From an uncultured Bacteroidota bacterium (lineage in GTDB: Bacteria > Bacteroidota > Bacteroidia > Flavobacteriales > Flavobacteriaceae), in assembly GCA_913047695.1 (NCBI GenBank), contig CAJWUI010000004.1, positions 158,606 to 222,605 on the forward strand: 64,000 bases of DNA, in the 5' to 3' direction. Both the position numbers and the translations under genes were made by a program. Under the pieces are notes generated by a model. The model worked only from the letters and a program-made list of their open reading frames with translations. It searched no databases and was not told the DNA's origin. Within the stretch, counting starts at the first letter, position 1; every line of letters starts with the position of its first letter. This document shows, in pieces, positions 40,493 through 51,004 of this stretch.

Positions 40493-40771
40493 ATGGCACG
40501 TTCACTAAAAAAAGGTCCTTTTGTCCATTATAGTCTAGAAAAGAAACTGATGAAAAATATTGAAGACGGAAAAAAAAGTGTTATCAAAACTTGGTCACGC
40601 TCTTCTTTAATAACACCTGATTTTGTTGGTCAAACAATTGGTGTTCATAACGGAAAGACATTTATACCTGTCTACATAACTGAAAACATGGTAGGGCACA
40701 AACTAGGCGAATTTTCTTTAACAAGAAACTTCAGGGGACATGCAGGGGCTAAGAATAAAGGGAATAAATAA
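40493..40771 (+). CDS. rpsS: 30S ribosomal protein uS19
   Basis: 92-residue head protein near the A-site finger. Conserved [58 protein letters not shown] and the [11 protein letters not shown] tail are seen. It sits between rplB and rplV with gaps of 5 and 11 bases. Confidence 0.98.
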   Translation: MARSLKKGPFVHYSLEKKLMKNIEDGKKSVIKTWSRSSLITPDFVGQTIGVHNGKTFIPVYITENMVGHKLGEFSLTRNFRGHAGAKNKGNK

Positions 40772-40782
40772 AACGAATTGAT

Positions 40783-41187
40783 ATGGGAAATCGCAAAAGA
40801 CAATCCGCTCAAGCTAAAAAAGAGGTAAAAAAATCTCTATCACTAGCGGTACTTAAGAATTGTCCAACCTCCCCACGTAAGATGAGATTAGTCGCTGATC
40901 AAATTAGAGGCAAATCTATAGACAAGGCATTATCAATTTTGAAATTTAGTCCAAAAGAAGCATCGAAAAAATTAGAAAAACTTGTTCTATCTGCAATATC
41001 AAATTGGCAATCAAAAAATGAAAATGAAGATATTGAAAAAGCGAACCTTTTCATCAACGAAATAAAAGTTGATGGAGGAAGAATGCTTAAAAGATTGAGG
41101 CCGGCTCCTCAAGGAAGGGCTCATAGAATTCGCAAAAGATCAAACCATGTGACTGTTGTACTTGGATCTAATTTATTAAAAGCATAA
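40783..41187 (+). CDS. rplV: 50S ribosomal protein uL22
   Basis: 134-residue tunnel protein. Core [20 protein letters not shown] and [20 protein letters not shown] lead to the tunnel hairpin [20 protein letters not shown] and [19 protein letters not shown] short basic N-terminal extension (about 20 residues with [13 protein letters not shown]) is seen, as in related bacteria. rpsC begins 1 base after its stop. Confidence 0.97.
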   Translation: MGNRKRQSAQAKKEVKKSLSLAVLKNCPTSPRKMRLVADQIRGKSIDKALSILKFSPKEASKKLEKLVLSAISNWQSKNENEDIEKANLFINEIKVDGGRMLKRLRPAPQGRAHRIRKRSNHVTVVLGSNLLKA

Positions 41188-41188
41188 A

Positions 41189-41908
41189 ATGGGACAGAAA
41201 ACAAATCCAATTGGAAATCGTTTGGGAATCATTAGGGGATGGGACTCAAACTGGTATGGTGGGAAAAACTACGGAGATAAAATTGAGGAAGATGAAAAAA
41301 TCAGAAAGTACATTCATGTGCGTCTCTCAAAGGCAAGTGTATCGAATGTAATTATTGAACGAACATTAAAAATAATTACTATCACAATTACTACTGCTCG
41401 GCCTGGTATTATAATTGGAAAAGCAGGGCAAGAGGTCGATAAATTAAAAGAAGAACTACGAAAAATTACTTCAAAAGAAGTTCAGATTAATATTTTTGAG
41501 ATCAAAAGGCCAGAGCTTGATGCACAACTTGTTGGTTCAAGCATCGCTAGACAAATTGAAAGTAGAATTTCATATAGAAGGGCCATAAAAATGGCTATAG
41601 CTGCTGCTATAAGAATGAACGCAGAAGGAATTAAAGTCCAAATTTCTGGCAGACTAAATGGTGCCGAAATGGCAAGATCAGAATCTTATAAAGAGGGTCG
41701 CATTCCTCTTTCGACATTTCGGGCTGATATTGATTATGCTGTTGTTGAAGCCCATACAACATACGGAAGGTTAGGAATCAAAGTTTGGATAATGAAAGGT
41801 GAGGTTTACGGGAAAAGAGAGCTTTCACCATTGATCGGTATTTCTAAAAAAAGTCAACCAAATTCTAACTCCGGAAACGGAGGTGACCGCCAGCGCCGAC
41901 GAAAATAA
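41189..41908 (+). CDS. rpsC: 30S ribosomal protein uS3
   Basis: 239-residue head protein at the mRNA entry, part of the mRNA helicase site. It starts [19 protein letters not shown]; the type II KH domain holds [20 protein letters not shown]; the C-terminal domain contains [20 protein letters not shown] and the tail is basic (GGDRQRRRK). Spacing to rplV is 1 base and to rplP 17 bases. Confidence 0.98.
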   Translation: MGQKTNPIGNRLGIIRGWDSNWYGGKNYGDKIEEDEKIRKYIHVRLSKASVSNVIIERTLKIITITITTARPGIIIGKAGQEVDKLKEELRKITSKEVQINIFEIKRPELDAQLVGSSIARQIESRISYRRAIKMAIAAAIRMNAEGIKVQISGRLNGAEMARSESYKEGRIPLSTFRADIDYAVVEAHTTYGRLGIKVWIMKGEVYGKRELSPLIGISKKSQPNSNSGNGGDRQRRRK

Positions 41909-41925
41909 AATTACAGAAAAAAACG

Positions 41926-42345
41926 ATGTTACAACCAAAAAAGACAAAATACAGAAAAGCACAAAAAGGACGAATGAAAGGCCTTTCTTCACGTGGCAAT
42001 CAGCTTTCAAATGGGATGTTTGGAATCAAAGCTTTAGACTCAGTATTTATAACATCTAGACAAATTGAGGCAGCAAGAATTGCAGCAACCAGATACATGA
42101 AGAGGGAAGGACAACTTTGGATAAAAATATTTCCAGACAAGCCTATCACAAAAAAACCTCTTGAGGTTAGAATGGGAAAAGGTAAAGGGGCACCTGAGTA
42201 CTTTGTCGCAGTGGCTAAAGCTGGACGAGTTATCTTCGAGGTTGCTGGTGTTTCATATGATATTGCAAAAGAAGCACTAAGACTTGCTGCACAGAAATTA
42301 CCTGTTAAAACAAAATTTATAGTCGCACGAGACTTTGAAAACTAA
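41926..42345 (+). CDS. rplP: 50S ribosomal protein uL16
   Basis: 139-residue protein near the A-site tRNA elbow. Seen: [59 protein letters not shown] and [20 protein letters not shown]. The arginine often hydroxylated in other bacteria would lie in the [13 protein letters not shown] region; no hydroxylase is encoded here. rpmC follows after 8 bases. Confidence 0.98.
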   Translation: MLQPKKTKYRKAQKGRMKGLSSRGNQLSNGMFGIKALDSVFITSRQIEAARIAATRYMKREGQLWIKIFPDKPITKKPLEVRMGKGKGAPEYFVAVAKAGRVIFEVAGVSYDIAKEALRLAAQKLPVKTKFIVARDFEN

Positions 42346-42353
42346 TACTAGAA

Positions 42354-42545
42354 ATGAAACAGACTGAGATAAAAAAACTTTCAAAACAAGACCTAGGAGA
42401 TAAATTGGTTGAGTACAATAAAAAATTAGTTGAGCTGAAAATGTCTCATGCTGTTTCACCAATAGAAAATCCCTCTCAGATAAGGAATACACGAAGAATA
42501 ATAGCTAGAATTAAAACTGCTATTACAAATAAAAATGAATTATAA
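42354..42545 (+). CDS. rpmC: 50S ribosomal protein uL29
   Basis: 63-residue two-helix protein at the tunnel exit. Family pattern [38 protein letters not shown] and [12 protein letters not shown] is visible. It is short but complete. rpsQ begins 4 bases after the stop if ATG 42550 is used. Confidence 0.96.
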   Translation: MKQTEIKKLSKQDLGDKLVEYNKKLVELKMSHAVSPIENPSQIRNTRRIIARIKTAITNKNEL

Positions 42546-42549
42546 CATC

Positions 42550-42807
42550 ATGGAATCAAGGAATCTAAGAAAAGAGAGAGTAGGCATAGTAATAAGTAAT
42601 AAAATGGAAAAATCTATTGTTGTTTCTGAGGTCAAAAAAGTGAAACATTCCATGTATGGGAAATTTGTTTTAAAAACTAAAAAATATGTGGTTCACGATG
42701 AAAAGAATGACTGTAATATTGGAGATACAGTAAAAATAATGGAGACGAGACCATTAAGTAAGTCAAAGTGTTGGCGGATGGTAGAAATAATTGAAAGAGT
42801 TAAATAG
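42550..42807 (+). CDS. rpsQ: 30S ribosomal protein uS17
   Basis: 85-residue OB-fold protein that binds 16S rRNA early. Conserved [40 protein letters not shown] and [19 protein letters not shown] are seen. The frame opens at an ATG at 42535 overlapping rpmC, but [12 protein letters not shown] at 42550 fits homologues and leaves a 4-base gap. rplN starts 1 base after its stop. Confidence 0.97.
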   Translation: MESRNLRKERVGIVISNKMEKSIVVSEVKKVKHSMYGKFVLKTKKYVVHDEKNDCNIGDTVKIMETRPLSKSKCWRMVEIIERVK

Positions 42808-42808
42808 C

Positions 42809-43177
42809 ATGGTACAACAAGAAACTAGACTTAAAGTTGCAGACAACACTGGGGCAAAAGAGGTGTTGACAATTCGTGTGTTGGGTGGAACAAAACGAAG
42901 ATATGCATACATAGGTGACAAGATTGTTGTTACAGTAAAGGAAGCTTCTCCCTCAGGAACAATAAAAAAAGGACAAGTATCAACTGCTGTAGTTGTAAGA
43001 ACTAGGAAAGAAGTAAGGCGTGCCGATGGGTCTTACATACGTTTTGATGAAAACGCTTGTGTTTTATTAAATCCAACAGGTGAGATGAGAGGCACAAGAG
43101 TTTTTGGACCAGTTGCAAGGGAGCTTAGAGAAAAACAATTTATGAAGATCGTTTCTCTGGCACCTGAGGTATTATAA
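42809..43177 (+). CDS. rplN: 50S ribosomal protein uL14
   Basis: 122-residue protein forming intersubunit bridges with 16S rRNA. Seen: [60 protein letters not shown] and [20 protein letters not shown]. The frame extends back to 42791 inside rpsQ, but the family start and the standard length of 122 residues set ATG at 42809. Confidence 0.98.
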   Translation: MVQQETRLKVADNTGAKEVLTIRVLGGTKRRYAYIGDKIVVTVKEASPSGTIKKGQVSTAVVVRTRKEVRRADGSYIRFDENACVLLNPTGEMRGTRVFGPVARELREKQFMKIVSLAPEVL

Positions 43178-43193
43178 TAAAATAAAATTAAAA

Positions 43194-43508
43194 ATGGCAA
43201 TTAAGATTAAAATTAAAAAAGGAGATAAAGTCAGAGTAATTTCTGGATCTAATAAAGGATCTGAAGGTGAAGTAATAAGTATTAAAAAAGAAACTAATAA
43301 AGCAATTGTAGAAGGTGTTAATGTTGTGAAAAAGCACAATAAACCGAGTGCCCAAAGCCCTCAAGGAGGTATATCTGAAATGGAAGCACCAATTGACATA
43401 TCAAATTTATCTTTGATTACACCAGACGGAAAAACAACACGTGTAGGTTTTAGAATGGATGAAGGAACAAAAGTCCGCTACTCAAAAAAAACTAATGAAG
43501 TTATTTAG
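43194..43508 (+). CDS. rplX: 50S ribosomal protein uL24
   Basis: 104-residue assembly-initiator protein with a KOW motif. Seen: KIKKGDKVRVISGSNKGSEG at the N terminus (KOW), VEGVNVVKKHNKPSAQSPQG and GGISEMEAPIDISNLSLI. It follows rplN by 16 bases and precedes rplE by 3 bases. Confidence 0.97.
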   Translation: MAIKIKIKKGDKVRVISGSNKGSEGEVISIKKETNKAIVEGVNVVKKHNKPSAQSPQGGISEMEAPIDISNLSLITPDGKTTRVGFRMDEGTKVRYSKKTNEVI

Positions 43509-43511
43509 AAT

Positions 43512-44063
43512 ATGACATATATACCAAGATTAAAACTCGATTATAACAAACGAATTATTAGTAGTCTAAAGGAATCTTTCAGTTACAAAAGTGTTATGCA
43601 AGTACCGAAACTTCTCAAAATAGTTCTGAGTAGAGGAGTTGGTTCTGCCGTAGCTGATAAAAAACTTATTGAGCACGCAGTTGATGAATTAACATTAATT
43701 ACAGGTCAGAAGGCGGTAGCAACAGTATCAAAAAAAGATGTCGCATCGTTTAAACTCCGTAAAGGTATGCCTATTGGAGCTAAAGTAACACTCCGAGGCG
43801 AACGTATGTACGAATTTCTAGACCGTCTTGTAACTACAGCACTACCAAGAGTTCGCGATTTTCAGGGTGTAAAAACAACCGGATTTGATGGTCGAGGTAA
43901 TTACACATTGGGTGTTACTGAGCAAATTATTTTCCCTGAAATTGATATAGATAAAGTAAACAAGATAAATGGCATGGATATCACTTTTGTAACTTCAGCT
44001 AGAACTGACCAGGAAGCAAAATCATTATTAACGGAATTAGGGATTCCATTTAAAAAGATTTAA
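43512..44063 (+). CDS. rplE: 50S ribosomal protein uL5
   Basis: 183-residue central protuberance protein that binds 5S rRNA. Conserved [60 protein letters not shown] and [20 protein letters not shown] are seen, with the C-terminal [17 protein letters not shown]. rpsN starts 2 bases after the stop. Confidence 0.98.
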   Translation: MTYIPRLKLDYNKRIISSLKESFSYKSVMQVPKLLKIVLSRGVGSAVADKKLIEHAVDELTLITGQKAVATVSKKDVASFKLRKGMPIGAKVTLRGERMYEFLDRLVTTALPRVRDFQGVKTTGFDGRGNYTLGVTEQIIFPEIDIDKVNKINGMDITFVTSARTDQEAKSLLTELGIPFKKI

Positions 44064-44065
44064 AC

Positions 44066-44335
44066 ATGGCTAAAGAATCGATGAAAGCACGTGAGATAAA
44101 ACGAGCAAAAACAGTCGCTAAGTATTCAGAGAGAAGAAAAGCTTTAAAAGAATCTGGTGACTTTTTGGGACTGCAAAAACTCCCTAAGAATGCCTCACCT
44201 GTAAGAATGCATAATCGTTGCAAGTTAACTGGAAGACCTAAGGGATATATGCGCCAATTTGGTATTTCAAGAGTAACATTCAGAGAAATGGCAAATAAAG
44301 GTTTAATTCCAGGAGTCACAAAAGCTAGCTGGTAA
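44066..44335 (+). CDS. rpsN: 30S ribosomal protein uS14 (zinc-free form)
   Basis: 89-residue head protein. The long, zinc-free form is shown by length and by a single cysteine in the region [20 protein letters not shown], where the short zinc form has a CxxC pair. The terminal [19 protein letters not shown] and KASW are conserved. The gene lies between rplE and rpsH in normal order. The zinc-free form removes dependence on zinc supply (known for the family). Confidence 0.97.
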   Translation: MAKESMKAREIKRAKTVAKYSERRKALKESGDFLGLQKLPKNASPVRMHNRCKLTGRPKGYMRQFGISRVTFREMANKGLIPGVTKASW

Positions 44336-44353
44336 ATTTTAATATTATTATAT

Positions 44354-44755
44354 ATGTTCACAGATCCTATCGCAGACTATTTAACTCGAATAAGAAACGC
44401 TAACCTTGCTGGCCATCGAATAGTCGAAATTCCAGCATCAAAAATAAAAAAAGAGATTACAAAAATTCTTTTTGACCAAGGTTATATTTTAAGCTACAAG
44501 TTTGAAGAAACAGAAAATAAGCAAGGAATTATAAAAATTGCCTTAAAATACGATAAGCATACAAAAGAACCCGTCATAAAAAAACTTCAACGAATAAGTA
44601 CCCCTGGTTTAAGAAAGTATTCTTCTTCAGAAACCTTACCGAGAATTTTGAATGGACTTGGTATTTCAATAGTTTCTACATCAAAAGGAGTAATGACCGG
44701 GAAGCAGGCTGCTAAGGACAACGTAGGTGGGGAATTAATTTGTTATGTATATTAA
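44354..44755 (+). CDS. rpsH: 30S ribosomal protein uS8
   Basis: 133-residue protein that binds the central domain of 16S rRNA. It starts [21 protein letters not shown]-terminal hallmarks are [39 protein letters not shown] and a terminal GGELICYVY. In E. coli S8 represses the spc operon; no target hairpin was identified here. rplF follows after 12 bases. Confidence 0.98.
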   Translation: MFTDPIADYLTRIRNANLAGHRIVEIPASKIKKEITKILFDQGYILSYKFEETENKQGIIKIALKYDKHTKEPVIKKLQRISTPGLRKYSSSETLPRILNGLGISIVSTSKGVMTGKQAAKDNVGGELICYVY

Positions 44756-44767
44756 ATTTATTCATTT

Positions 44768-45310
44768 ATGTCAAGAGTAGGAAATAGTCCAATTAAAGTA
44801 CCAGAGGGAGTTTTTATTGATATTCAGCCCTCTACAATTAGTATAAAAGGAAAGTTAGGTGAACTTTCGCAAGAGTACAGTGATGTTAAAATAAAACTTG
44901 ACAATCATGTAATTTCGGTATCACGTTCTTCTGAGAGTAAAACTGCAAAATCAAAACACGGCTTGTTTAGATCATTGATCGCGAATATGGTTCATGGTGT
45001 GAGTGTTGGTTTCACTAAGGAGTTAGAACTTGTTGGTGTTGGTTACAGAGCAAGTCATCAAGGACAAAAACTTGATCTTGCACTTGGTTTTTCACATAAT
45101 ATACTCTTTGATATAGCTCCTGAGGTTAAAATTGAAACAATTTCCGAAAAGGGTAAAAACCCAATTGTAAAGCTCACCTCTCATGATAAGCAATTGGTTG
45201 GCTATGTAGCGTCAAAAATACGCTCTTTCAGAAAACCTGAACCTTACAAAGGAAAAGGGATTAAGTATGTTGGGGAACAAATAAGAAGGAAGGCTGGTAA
45301 GTCAGCTTAA
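44768..45310 (+). CDS. rplF: 50S ribosomal protein uL6
   Basis: 180-residue protein near the factor-binding site. Two related domains are seen, the first beginning SRVGNSPIKVPEGVFIDIQP; family motifs are GLFRSLIANMVHGVSVGFTK, ELVGVGYRASHQGQKLDLAL and the C-terminal RKPEPYKGKGIKYVGEQIRR. Length is normal. Spacing to rplR is 10 bases. Confidence 0.98.
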   Translation: MSRVGNSPIKVPEGVFIDIQPSTISIKGKLGELSQEYSDVKIKLDNHVISVSRSSESKTAKSKHGLFRSLIANMVHGVSVGFTKELELVGVGYRASHQGQKLDLALGFSHNILFDIAPEVKIETISEKGKNPIVKLTSHDKQLVGYVASKIRSFRKPEPYKGKGIKYVGEQIRRKAGKSA

Positions 45311-45320
45311 TTTATAGATT

Positions 45321-45680
45321 ATGAGTTTAACAAAATTAGAACGCAGGAATAGAATCAGAAAGCGAATTCGTAAAATTATAAGTGGAACGGCAACCACTCC
45401 TAGGCTTTCTGTGTATAGAAGTAACAAAGAAATTTACGCCCAATTAATAGACGATATGCTTGGTAAAACTATTGTATCTGTTTCATCACGGGATAAAAAA
45501 ATCTCAAAAGAAAAACAGTCTAATAAAACTAAAGTTGCCTCCACTGTGGGCAAACAAATGGCAGCTTTAGCCCTAAAAAACGGTATTTCTAAAGTCAAAT
45601 TTGATAGAAATGGTTATCTATATCACGGCAGAGTAAAAGCATTAGCTGAGGGCGTTCGTGAAGGGGGAATTAAATTTTAA
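45321..45680 (+). CDS. rplR: 50S ribosomal protein uL18
   Basis: 119-residue 5S rRNA-binding protein. Seen: [60 protein letters not shown] and [20 protein letters not shown] with a GIKF end. It precedes rpsE by 7 bases. Confidence 0.97.
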   Translation: MSLTKLERRNRIRKRIRKIISGTATTPRLSVYRSNKEIYAQLIDDMLGKTIVSVSSRDKKISKEKQSNKTKVASTVGKQMAALALKNGISKVKFDRNGYLYHGRVKALAEGVREGGIKF

Positions 45681-45687
45681 TTTGTAT

Positions 45688-46212
45688 ATGTATCAAGATT
45701 ATAAAAACGTAGAATTAGTTAAGCCTGCAGGCTTAGATTTAAAAGACCGTTTGGTAGGTGTTCAACGTGTTACCAAAGTAACAAAAGGTGGAAGAGCATT
45801 CGGTTTTTCAGCCATTGTTGTTGTGGGCGACGAAAACGGTGTTGTTGGACAAGGTTTAGGTAAATCTAAAGAGGTTTCAGAGGCAATTGCAAAAGCTATT
45901 GAAGATGCAAAGAAAAATTTAATACGTATACCTATCCTTAAAGGAACTCTTCCTCATGAGCAAAAGGGTAAATATGGTGGAGCTAGAGTTTTTCTTAAGC
46001 CAGCATCAGAGGGAACTGGGGTTATTGCTGGTGGTGCTGTAAGAGCTGTTCTGGATGCCGTTGGCATTCACAATGTGCTATCTAAATCTCAAGGGTCTTC
46101 AAACCCTCATAACGTAGTAAAAGCTACTTTTGATGCACTTTTGAACTTGAGGAACCCTCAACAGATTGCAAAAGAAAGAGGCATTTCAATAGATAAAGTC
46201 TTTAATGGATAA
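45688..46212 (+). CDS. rpsE: 30S ribosomal protein uS5
   Basis: 174-residue protein of decoding fidelity and mRNA unwinding. A double-stranded RNA-binding-like N-terminal domain ([20 protein letters not shown]) and a C-terminal domain ([20 protein letters not shown]) are present. The frame opens at 45658 inside rplR, but ATG 45688 ([15 protein letters not shown]) fits homologues. rpmD begins 3 bases after the stop. Confidence 0.97.
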   Translation: MYQDYKNVELVKPAGLDLKDRLVGVQRVTKVTKGGRAFGFSAIVVVGDENGVVGQGLGKSKEVSEAIAKAIEDAKKNLIRIPILKGTLPHEQKGKYGGARVFLKPASEGTGVIAGGAVRAVLDAVGIHNVLSKSQGSSNPHNVVKATFDALLNLRNPQQIAKERGISIDKVFNG

Positions 46213-46215
46213 AAA

Positions 46216-46395
46216 ATGGTACAAATTAAAGTTAAGCAACTGAGGAGTAAGATTAAATGTCTTCAAAAACAAAAACAAACTTTGGATTCTTTGGGACTAA
46301 GGGGGATTGGTAGTGAAGTTGTACATGACGCAACACCAAGTATATTAGGTATGATTAGGAAGGTTAAACATCTGGTATCTGTAAAAGAATTATAA
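46216..46395 (+). CDS. rpmD: 50S ribosomal protein uL30
   Basis: 59-residue protein in the expected place between rpsE and rplO. Translation begins [20 protein letters not shown] and continues with [20 protein letters not shown] and [18 protein letters not shown]. The lysine/arginine-rich first strand and the [10 protein letters not shown] turn fit L30. Length equals the family norm. The gap to rplO is 8 bases. Confidence 0.95.
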   Translation: MVQIKVKQLRSKIKCLQKQKQTLDSLGLRGIGSEVVHDATPSILGMIRKVKHLVSVKEL

Positions 46396-46403
46396 ATTTA
46401 TTA

Positions 46404-46859
46404 ATGATGAGTTTAGAAAAAATATCACCAGCAAAAGGATCAAACAAGGTGGCTGGAAAGCGTCTTGGAAGAGGTCAGTCCTCAGGAAAAGGAGGCACTT
46501 CCACGCGAGGTCATAAAGGAGCTAAATCACGTTCTGGATATTCAAAAAAGATAGGTTTTGAAGGCGGACAAATGCCACTTCAAAGAAGAATTCCAAAATA
46601 TGGATTTAAAAATTTTAATCGAACTGAATATCAAGTAATTAACTTGGATATAATCCAAAAATTAGCTGATAATAAAAAATTGAAGAACGTATTGAATTTA
46701 GAGAAAATGACCAAATTACGTTTGATACATAAGAACGATTTAGTAAAAATCTTAGGTCGTGGTAAGCTTGCAGTCCCAATTAAAGTATCTGCTCATAAGT
46801 TTTCTGCTTCTGCAAAGAAAGCCATTGTGGCTGCTGGTGGCGAAGCTATAACTATATAA
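46404..46859 (+). CDS. rplO: 50S ribosomal protein uL15
   Basis: 151-residue protein with a long basic N-terminal extension that reaches into 23S rRNA. Seen: [40 protein letters not shown] and a C-terminal [20 protein letters not shown]. Two successive ATG codons (46404 and 46407) could start it. secY follows after 9 bases. Confidence 0.97.
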   Translation: MMSLEKISPAKGSNKVAGKRLGRGQSSGKGGTSTRGHKGAKSRSGYSKKIGFEGGQMPLQRRIPKYGFKNFNRTEYQVINLDIIQKLADNKKLKNVLNLEKMTKLRLIHKNDLVKILGRGKLAVPIKVSAHKFSASAKKAIVAAGGEAITI

Positions 46860-46868
46860 ATTGTTTTG

Positions 46869-48215
46869 ATGAGAAAACTATTAGAGACAGTTTACACAAT
46901 TTATAAAATTGAAGAACTACGCGATCGAGTTCTATTAACTTTGAGTTTGCTTTTGGTTTATAGAGTTGGAGCCCAGGTTGTATTACCTGGAATAGATCCA
47001 ATTCAACTATCAGAGCTAAGTAACAGAACTGATGGTGGGGGCCTACTCGGAATTTTGAATGCCTTTACTGGTGGAGCTTTTGCTAATGCATCTGTTTTTG
47101 CCTTAGGGATTATGCCTTACATATCTGCATCAATTGTTGTCCAGCTAATGGGAATTGCGGTTCCGTATCTTCAAAAACTTCAAAAAGAGGGTGAAAGTGG
47201 AAGAAAAACTATAAATCAAATCACAAGATGGCTTACTATTGCTATATGTGTTGTGCAAGCCCCAGCTTATTTGTATGGCCTAAGCGCCCTCGGGGTCCCT
47301 GAAAGCGCCTTTATTTTGGGAAAAGGCCCTTTATTTATATTCTCATCAGTTATCATTTTAGTTACAGGTACTATTTTTGCTATGTGGTTAGGTGAAAAAA
47401 TTACTGATAAAGGGATAGGAAATGGTATTTCTTTATTAATAATGGTTGGAATAATTGCAAATTTACCATTATCTTTTGCACAAGAGTTTGTATCGAGGGT
47501 TTCAGAGAATAATGGAGGTTTAATGTTAATTCTGATAGAGTCAATTCTTTGGATAGTTATTATTTTACTCTCAATATTACTTACACTTGCGGTTAGACGG
47601 ATACCTGTCCAGTATGCAAGAAGGCAAGCAGGAGGTTCAACTTCTGAACGAACAATTTATGGCTCACGTCAGTACATTCCTTTGAAACTAAACGCCTCAG
47701 GGGTTATGCCTATCATTTTTGCTCAAGCTATAATGTTCGCCCCAACATATATTGGAAGCTTGCTGGGAGATTCTAGTGCAGGCCAATGGATGCAAGCAAA
47801 TTTTTCAGATATATTCGGTTTGTGGTATAACATTGTTTTCTCGATATTAATTATTGTTTTTACATATTTTTACACCGCCATAACTGTACCTACAAATAAA
47901 ATGTCCGATGATTTAAAGCGTAGTGGTGGATTTGTACCTGGAATTCGTCCTGGAAATGAGACCTCAGAATATTTAGATAAGGTTATGTCACATATAACCT
48001 TTCCAGGTTCAATTTTTTTAGCTATTATTGCAATTTTTCCTGCAGTTGTGGTTAAACTCATTGGTATACAACAAGGGTGGGCTCTTTTTTATGGAGGTAC
48101 TTCTCTGTTAATTATGGTAGGCGTTGCTATAGATACAATTCAGCAGGTAAATTCTTACCTGCTTAATAGACATTACGACGGTTTGATGAAATCAGGGAAA
48201 ATTAGAAAAACATAA
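46869..48215 (+). CDS. secY: Sec translocase subunit SecY
   Basis: 448-residue channel of the general protein export system, with ten transmembrane segments. Seen: [14 protein letters not shown] in helix 1, a plug-like [40 protein letters not shown] and the cytosolic loop [19 protein letters not shown]. It serves Sec substrates together with SecE and SecG elsewhere and receives SRP clients from Ffh at 59457. The frame opens with TTG 46866; ATG 46869 is preferred. No adk or map follows, unlike many operons of this type. Confidence 0.98.
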   Translation: MRKLLETVYTIYKIEELRDRVLLTLSLLLVYRVGAQVVLPGIDPIQLSELSNRTDGGGLLGILNAFTGGAFANASVFALGIMPYISASIVVQLMGIAVPYLQKLQKEGESGRKTINQITRWLTIAICVVQAPAYLYGLSALGVPESAFILGKGPLFIFSSVIILVTGTIFAMWLGEKITDKGIGNGISLLIMVGIIANLPLSFAQEFVSRVSENNGGLMLILIESILWIVIILLSILLTLAVRRIPVQYARRQAGGSTSERTIYGSRQYIPLKLNASGVMPIIFAQAIMFAPTYIGSLLGDSSAGQWMQANFSDIFGLWYNIVFSILIIVFTYFYTAITVPTNKMSDDLKRSGGFVPGIRPGNETSEYLDKVMSHITFPGSIFLAIIAIFPAVVVKLIGIQQGWALFYGGTSLLIMVGVAIDTIQQVNSYLLNRHYDGLMKSGKIRKT

Positions 48216-48222
48216 AATTACG

Positions 48223-48438
48223 ATGGCAAAGCAATCAGCGATAGAACAAGAAGGAACTATAATTGAGGCATTATCAAATGCTATGTTTAGGGTCGAATTA
48301 GAGAATGGGCACATTGTAACAGCACATATTTCAGGCAAGATGAGATTACATTACATTAAATTATTACCAGGGGACAAAGTCAAATTAGAAATGAGCCCTT
48401 ATGATTTAACAAAAGCAAGAATTACCTTTCGATTTTAA
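48223..48438 (+). CDS. infA: Translation initiation factor IF-1
   Basis: 71-residue OB-fold protein that binds the ribosomal A site during initiation. The sequence [40 protein letters not shown] and [20 protein letters not shown] is typical. It lies 7 bases after secY and 15 before rpmJ. Confidence 0.98.
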   Translation: MAKQSAIEQEGTIIEALSNAMFRVELENGHIVTAHISGKMRLHYIKLLPGDKVKLEMSPYDLTKARITFRF

Positions 48439-48453
48439 TACTTAAATAATATT

Positions 48454-48570
48454 ATGAAAACTAGAGCATCAATTAAGAAACGAAGCGCAGAATGTAAAAT
48501 AGTTAGAAGAAAGGGACGCTTATATGTTATAAATAAAAAAAATCCACGATTTAAACAAAGACAAGGTTAA
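48454..48570 (+). CDS. rpmJ: 50S ribosomal protein bL36 (zinc-free form)
   Basis: 38-residue protein, too short for many gene finders: [20 protein letters not shown] then [18 protein letters not shown]. Only one cysteine remains of the zinc-binding set (three Cys and one His in the usual form), so this is the zinc-independent type. Position between infA and rpsM is canonical; rpsM begins 2 bases after the stop. Confidence 0.96.
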   Translation: MKTRASIKKRSAECKIVRRKGRLYVINKKNPRFKQRQG

Positions 48571-48572
48571 TT

Positions 48573-48947
48573 ATGGCTAGAATATCAGGTGTAGACATTC
48601 CAAAACAAAAAAGAGGTGTTATTTCACTTACCTATATTTTTGGTATAGGTAAAAGTCGTGCACAATCAATTTTATTAAAAGCAAAAGTTGATCATGAAAA
48701 AAAAGTACAAGACTGGACTGATGACGAAACTTCTCGTATTAGAGAAGTCGTAGGATCACTCAAAATTGAAGGTGAATTACGATCTGAAGTACAGCTAAGT
48801 ATAAAAAGATTAATGGACATAGGGTGTTATCGAGGAATTAGGCATAGAACTGGACTGCCCCTTCGTGGACAAAGAACAAAAAATAACTCTAGAACGAGAA
48901 AGGGTAAGCGTAAGACGGTAGCAAACAAAAAGAAAGCAACTAAATAA
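48573..48947 (+). CDS. rpsM: 30S ribosomal protein uS13
   Basis: 124-residue head protein contacting P-site tRNA and forming bridges with L5. Seen: [58 protein letters not shown] and the basic tail [20 protein letters not shown]. It leads the alpha part of the cluster; the gap to rpsK is 12 bases. Confidence 0.98.
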   Translation: MARISGVDIPKQKRGVISLTYIFGIGKSRAQSILLKAKVDHEKKVQDWTDDETSRIREVVGSLKIEGELRSEVQLSIKRLMDIGCYRGIRHRTGLPLRGQRTKNNSRTRKGKRKTVANKKKATK

Positions 48948-48959
48948 TATTTTGTAATT

Positions 48960-49343
48960 ATGGCAAAAACAACAAATAAAAAAAGAAAGGTATTAGTTGA
49001 ATCAATTGGTGAAGCCCATATTAACGCTTCATTTAATAATATTATTATTTCTTTGACAAATTCTAAGGGGGATGTCATTGCCTGGTCTTCTGCCGGCAAA
49101 ATGGGTTTTAGGGGGTCTAAAAAAAATACTCCCTATGCAGCACAAACAGCCGCTGAAGATTGTGCAAAAACCGCCCAAGACGCTGGCTTGCGCAAAGTAA
49201 AAGTATTTGTGAAAGGCCCAGGCAATGGTCGTGAATCAGCAATACGTACTTTACATAACAATGGAATAGAAGTTTTAGAAATTGTTGATGTGACCCCACT
49301 ACCACACAATGGATGTAGACCACCCAAAAGAAGAAGGGTTTAA
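48960..49343 (+). CDS. rpsK: 30S ribosomal protein uS11
   Basis: 127-residue platform protein. Seen: [60 protein letters not shown] and terminal [11 protein letters not shown]. Spacing to rpsD is 30 bases, wider than most neighbours in this cluster. Confidence 0.98.
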   Translation: MAKTTNKKRKVLVESIGEAHINASFNNIIISLTNSKGDVIAWSSAGKMGFRGSKKNTPYAAQTAAEDCAKTAQDAGLRKVKVFVKGPGNGRESAIRTLHNNGIEVLEIVDVTPLPHNGCRPPKRRRV

Positions 49344-49373
49344 AAATAACTGTAATAAATAAAAACAAAATAA

Positions 49374-49979
49374 ATGGCAAGATATACAGGCCCAAAAACT
49401 AAAATTGCACGTAAATTTGGGGAACCTATTTTCGGAAGTGACAAGGCATTTGAGAAGAGAAATTATCCTCCAGGTCAACACGGATCTGCTAAGCGAAGAG
49501 GGAAAAAATCTGAATATTCAATTCAACTTATGGAAAAACAAAAAGCCAAGTTCACTTATGGAATTTTAGAACGACAATTCAGAAACCTTTTCGAGAAAGC
49601 GAGTAGAAGTAAAGGTGTAACAGGTGAAGTTTTACTTCAATTATGTGAATCTAGACTTGATAATTTAGTTTATCGTTTTGGATTATCACCGACTAGAAGT
49701 GGTGCAAGACAATTAGTTTCTCACCGTCATATTACAGTCAACGATTCTGTCGTAAATATACCTTCATATCAAGTTAAAGAGGGAGATATTGTAGGAGTAA
49801 GAGAAAAATCCAAAACCTTAAACATTATTAAAGAGACAAGGTTAAAGAATGAACCTTCGTTTGAGTGGTTAAATTGGAATCAAGACGAACTAAAGGGAAC
49901 ATTTATTAGTATCCCTCAAAGAATCCAAATTCCTGAAAATATAAAAGAACAACTAATAGTAGAATTATACTCAAAATAA
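49374..49979 (+). CDS. rpsD: 30S ribosomal protein uS4
   Basis: 201-residue primary assembly protein. The N-terminal [20 protein letters not shown] region lacks the four-cysteine zinc site of some bacteria. It contains [20 protein letters not shown] and the S4 domain [20 protein letters not shown] with [11 protein letters not shown]. In E. coli S4 is a regulator of the alpha operon. rpoA follows after 20 bases. Confidence 0.98.
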   Translation: MARYTGPKTKIARKFGEPIFGSDKAFEKRNYPPGQHGSAKRRGKKSEYSIQLMEKQKAKFTYGILERQFRNLFEKASRSKGVTGEVLLQLCESRLDNLVYRFGLSPTRSGARQLVSHRHITVNDSVVNIPSYQVKEGDIVGVREKSKTLNIIKETRLKNEPSFEWLNWNQDELKGTFISIPQRIQIPENIKEQLIVELYSK

Positions 49980-49999
49980 ACAATCAGAACCTCAAAACT

Positions 50000-50992
50000 A
50001 TGGCAATATTGAATTTTCAAAAACCAGATAAAGTAATAATGATAGATTCCTCAGAATTCGAGGGAAAATTCGAGTTCCGTCCACTGGAACCAGGATATGG
50101 TTTAACTGTAGGAAATGCGTTAAGACGCGTTCTTTTGTCCTCTTTGGAGGGTTTTGCAATAACCTCGGTTAAACTAGAAAACGTAGAGCACGAGTTTTCC
50201 ACCATAACAGGAGTAGTAGAAGATGTTACTGAAATTATATTAAACTTAAAGCAAATTCGTTTTAAAAGGCAGATTGAAGAATCTGAAGAGGAAAAAGTTT
50301 CTATTTCCTTAGGGGGTCAAGATCAGATAAAAGCTGCTGATTTTCAAAGATTTATATCAGGTTTTCAGATATTAAACCCTGATCTGGTTATTTGTAATCT
50401 AGAGAAGCATGTTCAACTTAGTTTGACGATTACAATTGAGAAGGGAAGAGGTTATGTTCCTGCAGAGGAAAATAAAAAGGGATCAACTGAGTTAGGTGTG
50501 ATAGCTATCGACTCTATATTTACACCAATCAAAAACGTTAAATACAGTATTGAGAATTATCGTGTAGAACAAAAAACAGATTATGAAAAGCTTGTATTTG
50601 AGATAATTTCTGATGGTTCCATACACCCTAAAGATGCTTTAACTGAAGCTGCAAAGACTTTAATTCATCATTTTATGCTTTTCTCTGACGAAAGAATTAC
50701 ACTTGAGGCTGATGAAATAGCTCAGACAGAAACTTATGACGAAGAGTCACTTCACATGCGACAACTTTTAAAAACCAAGCTTATCGATATGGATTTATCC
50801 GTTCGAGCTCTTAATTGTTTAAAAGCTGCCGAAGTAGACACTTTAGGTGATTTGGTATCATACAACAAAAATGACCTTATGAAATTCAGAAATTTTGGTA
50901 AAAAATCATTAACGGAATTAGAAGAACTTGTTGTTTTAAAAGGCCTTTCTTTTGGTATGGATCTAACGAAATATAAATTGGAAAAAGATTAA
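50000..50992 (+). CDS. rpoA: RNA polymerase subunit alpha
   Basis: 330-residue subunit whose N-terminal domain dimerises to assemble RNA polymerase and whose C-terminal domain binds DNA and activators. Seen: [40 protein letters not shown], and the C-terminal helix-hairpin-helix [20 protein letters not shown] and [15 protein letters not shown]. Length is standard. rplQ starts 12 bases after the stop. Confidence 0.98.
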   Translation: MAILNFQKPDKVIMIDSSEFEGKFEFRPLEPGYGLTVGNALRRVLLSSLEGFAITSVKLENVEHEFSTITGVVEDVTEIILNLKQIRFKRQIEESEEEKVSISLGGQDQIKAADFQRFISGFQILNPDLVICNLEKHVQLSLTITIEKGRGYVPAEENKKGSTELGVIAIDSIFTPIKNVKYSIENYRVEQKTDYEKLVFEIISDGSIHPKDALTEAAKTLIHHFMLFSDERITLEADEIAQTETYDEESLHMRQLLKTKLIDMDLSVRALNCLKAAEVDTLGDLVSYNKNDLMKFRNFGKKSLTELEELVVLKGLSFGMDLTKYKLEKD

Positions 50993-51004
50993 CAGGGAAA
51001 CAAA

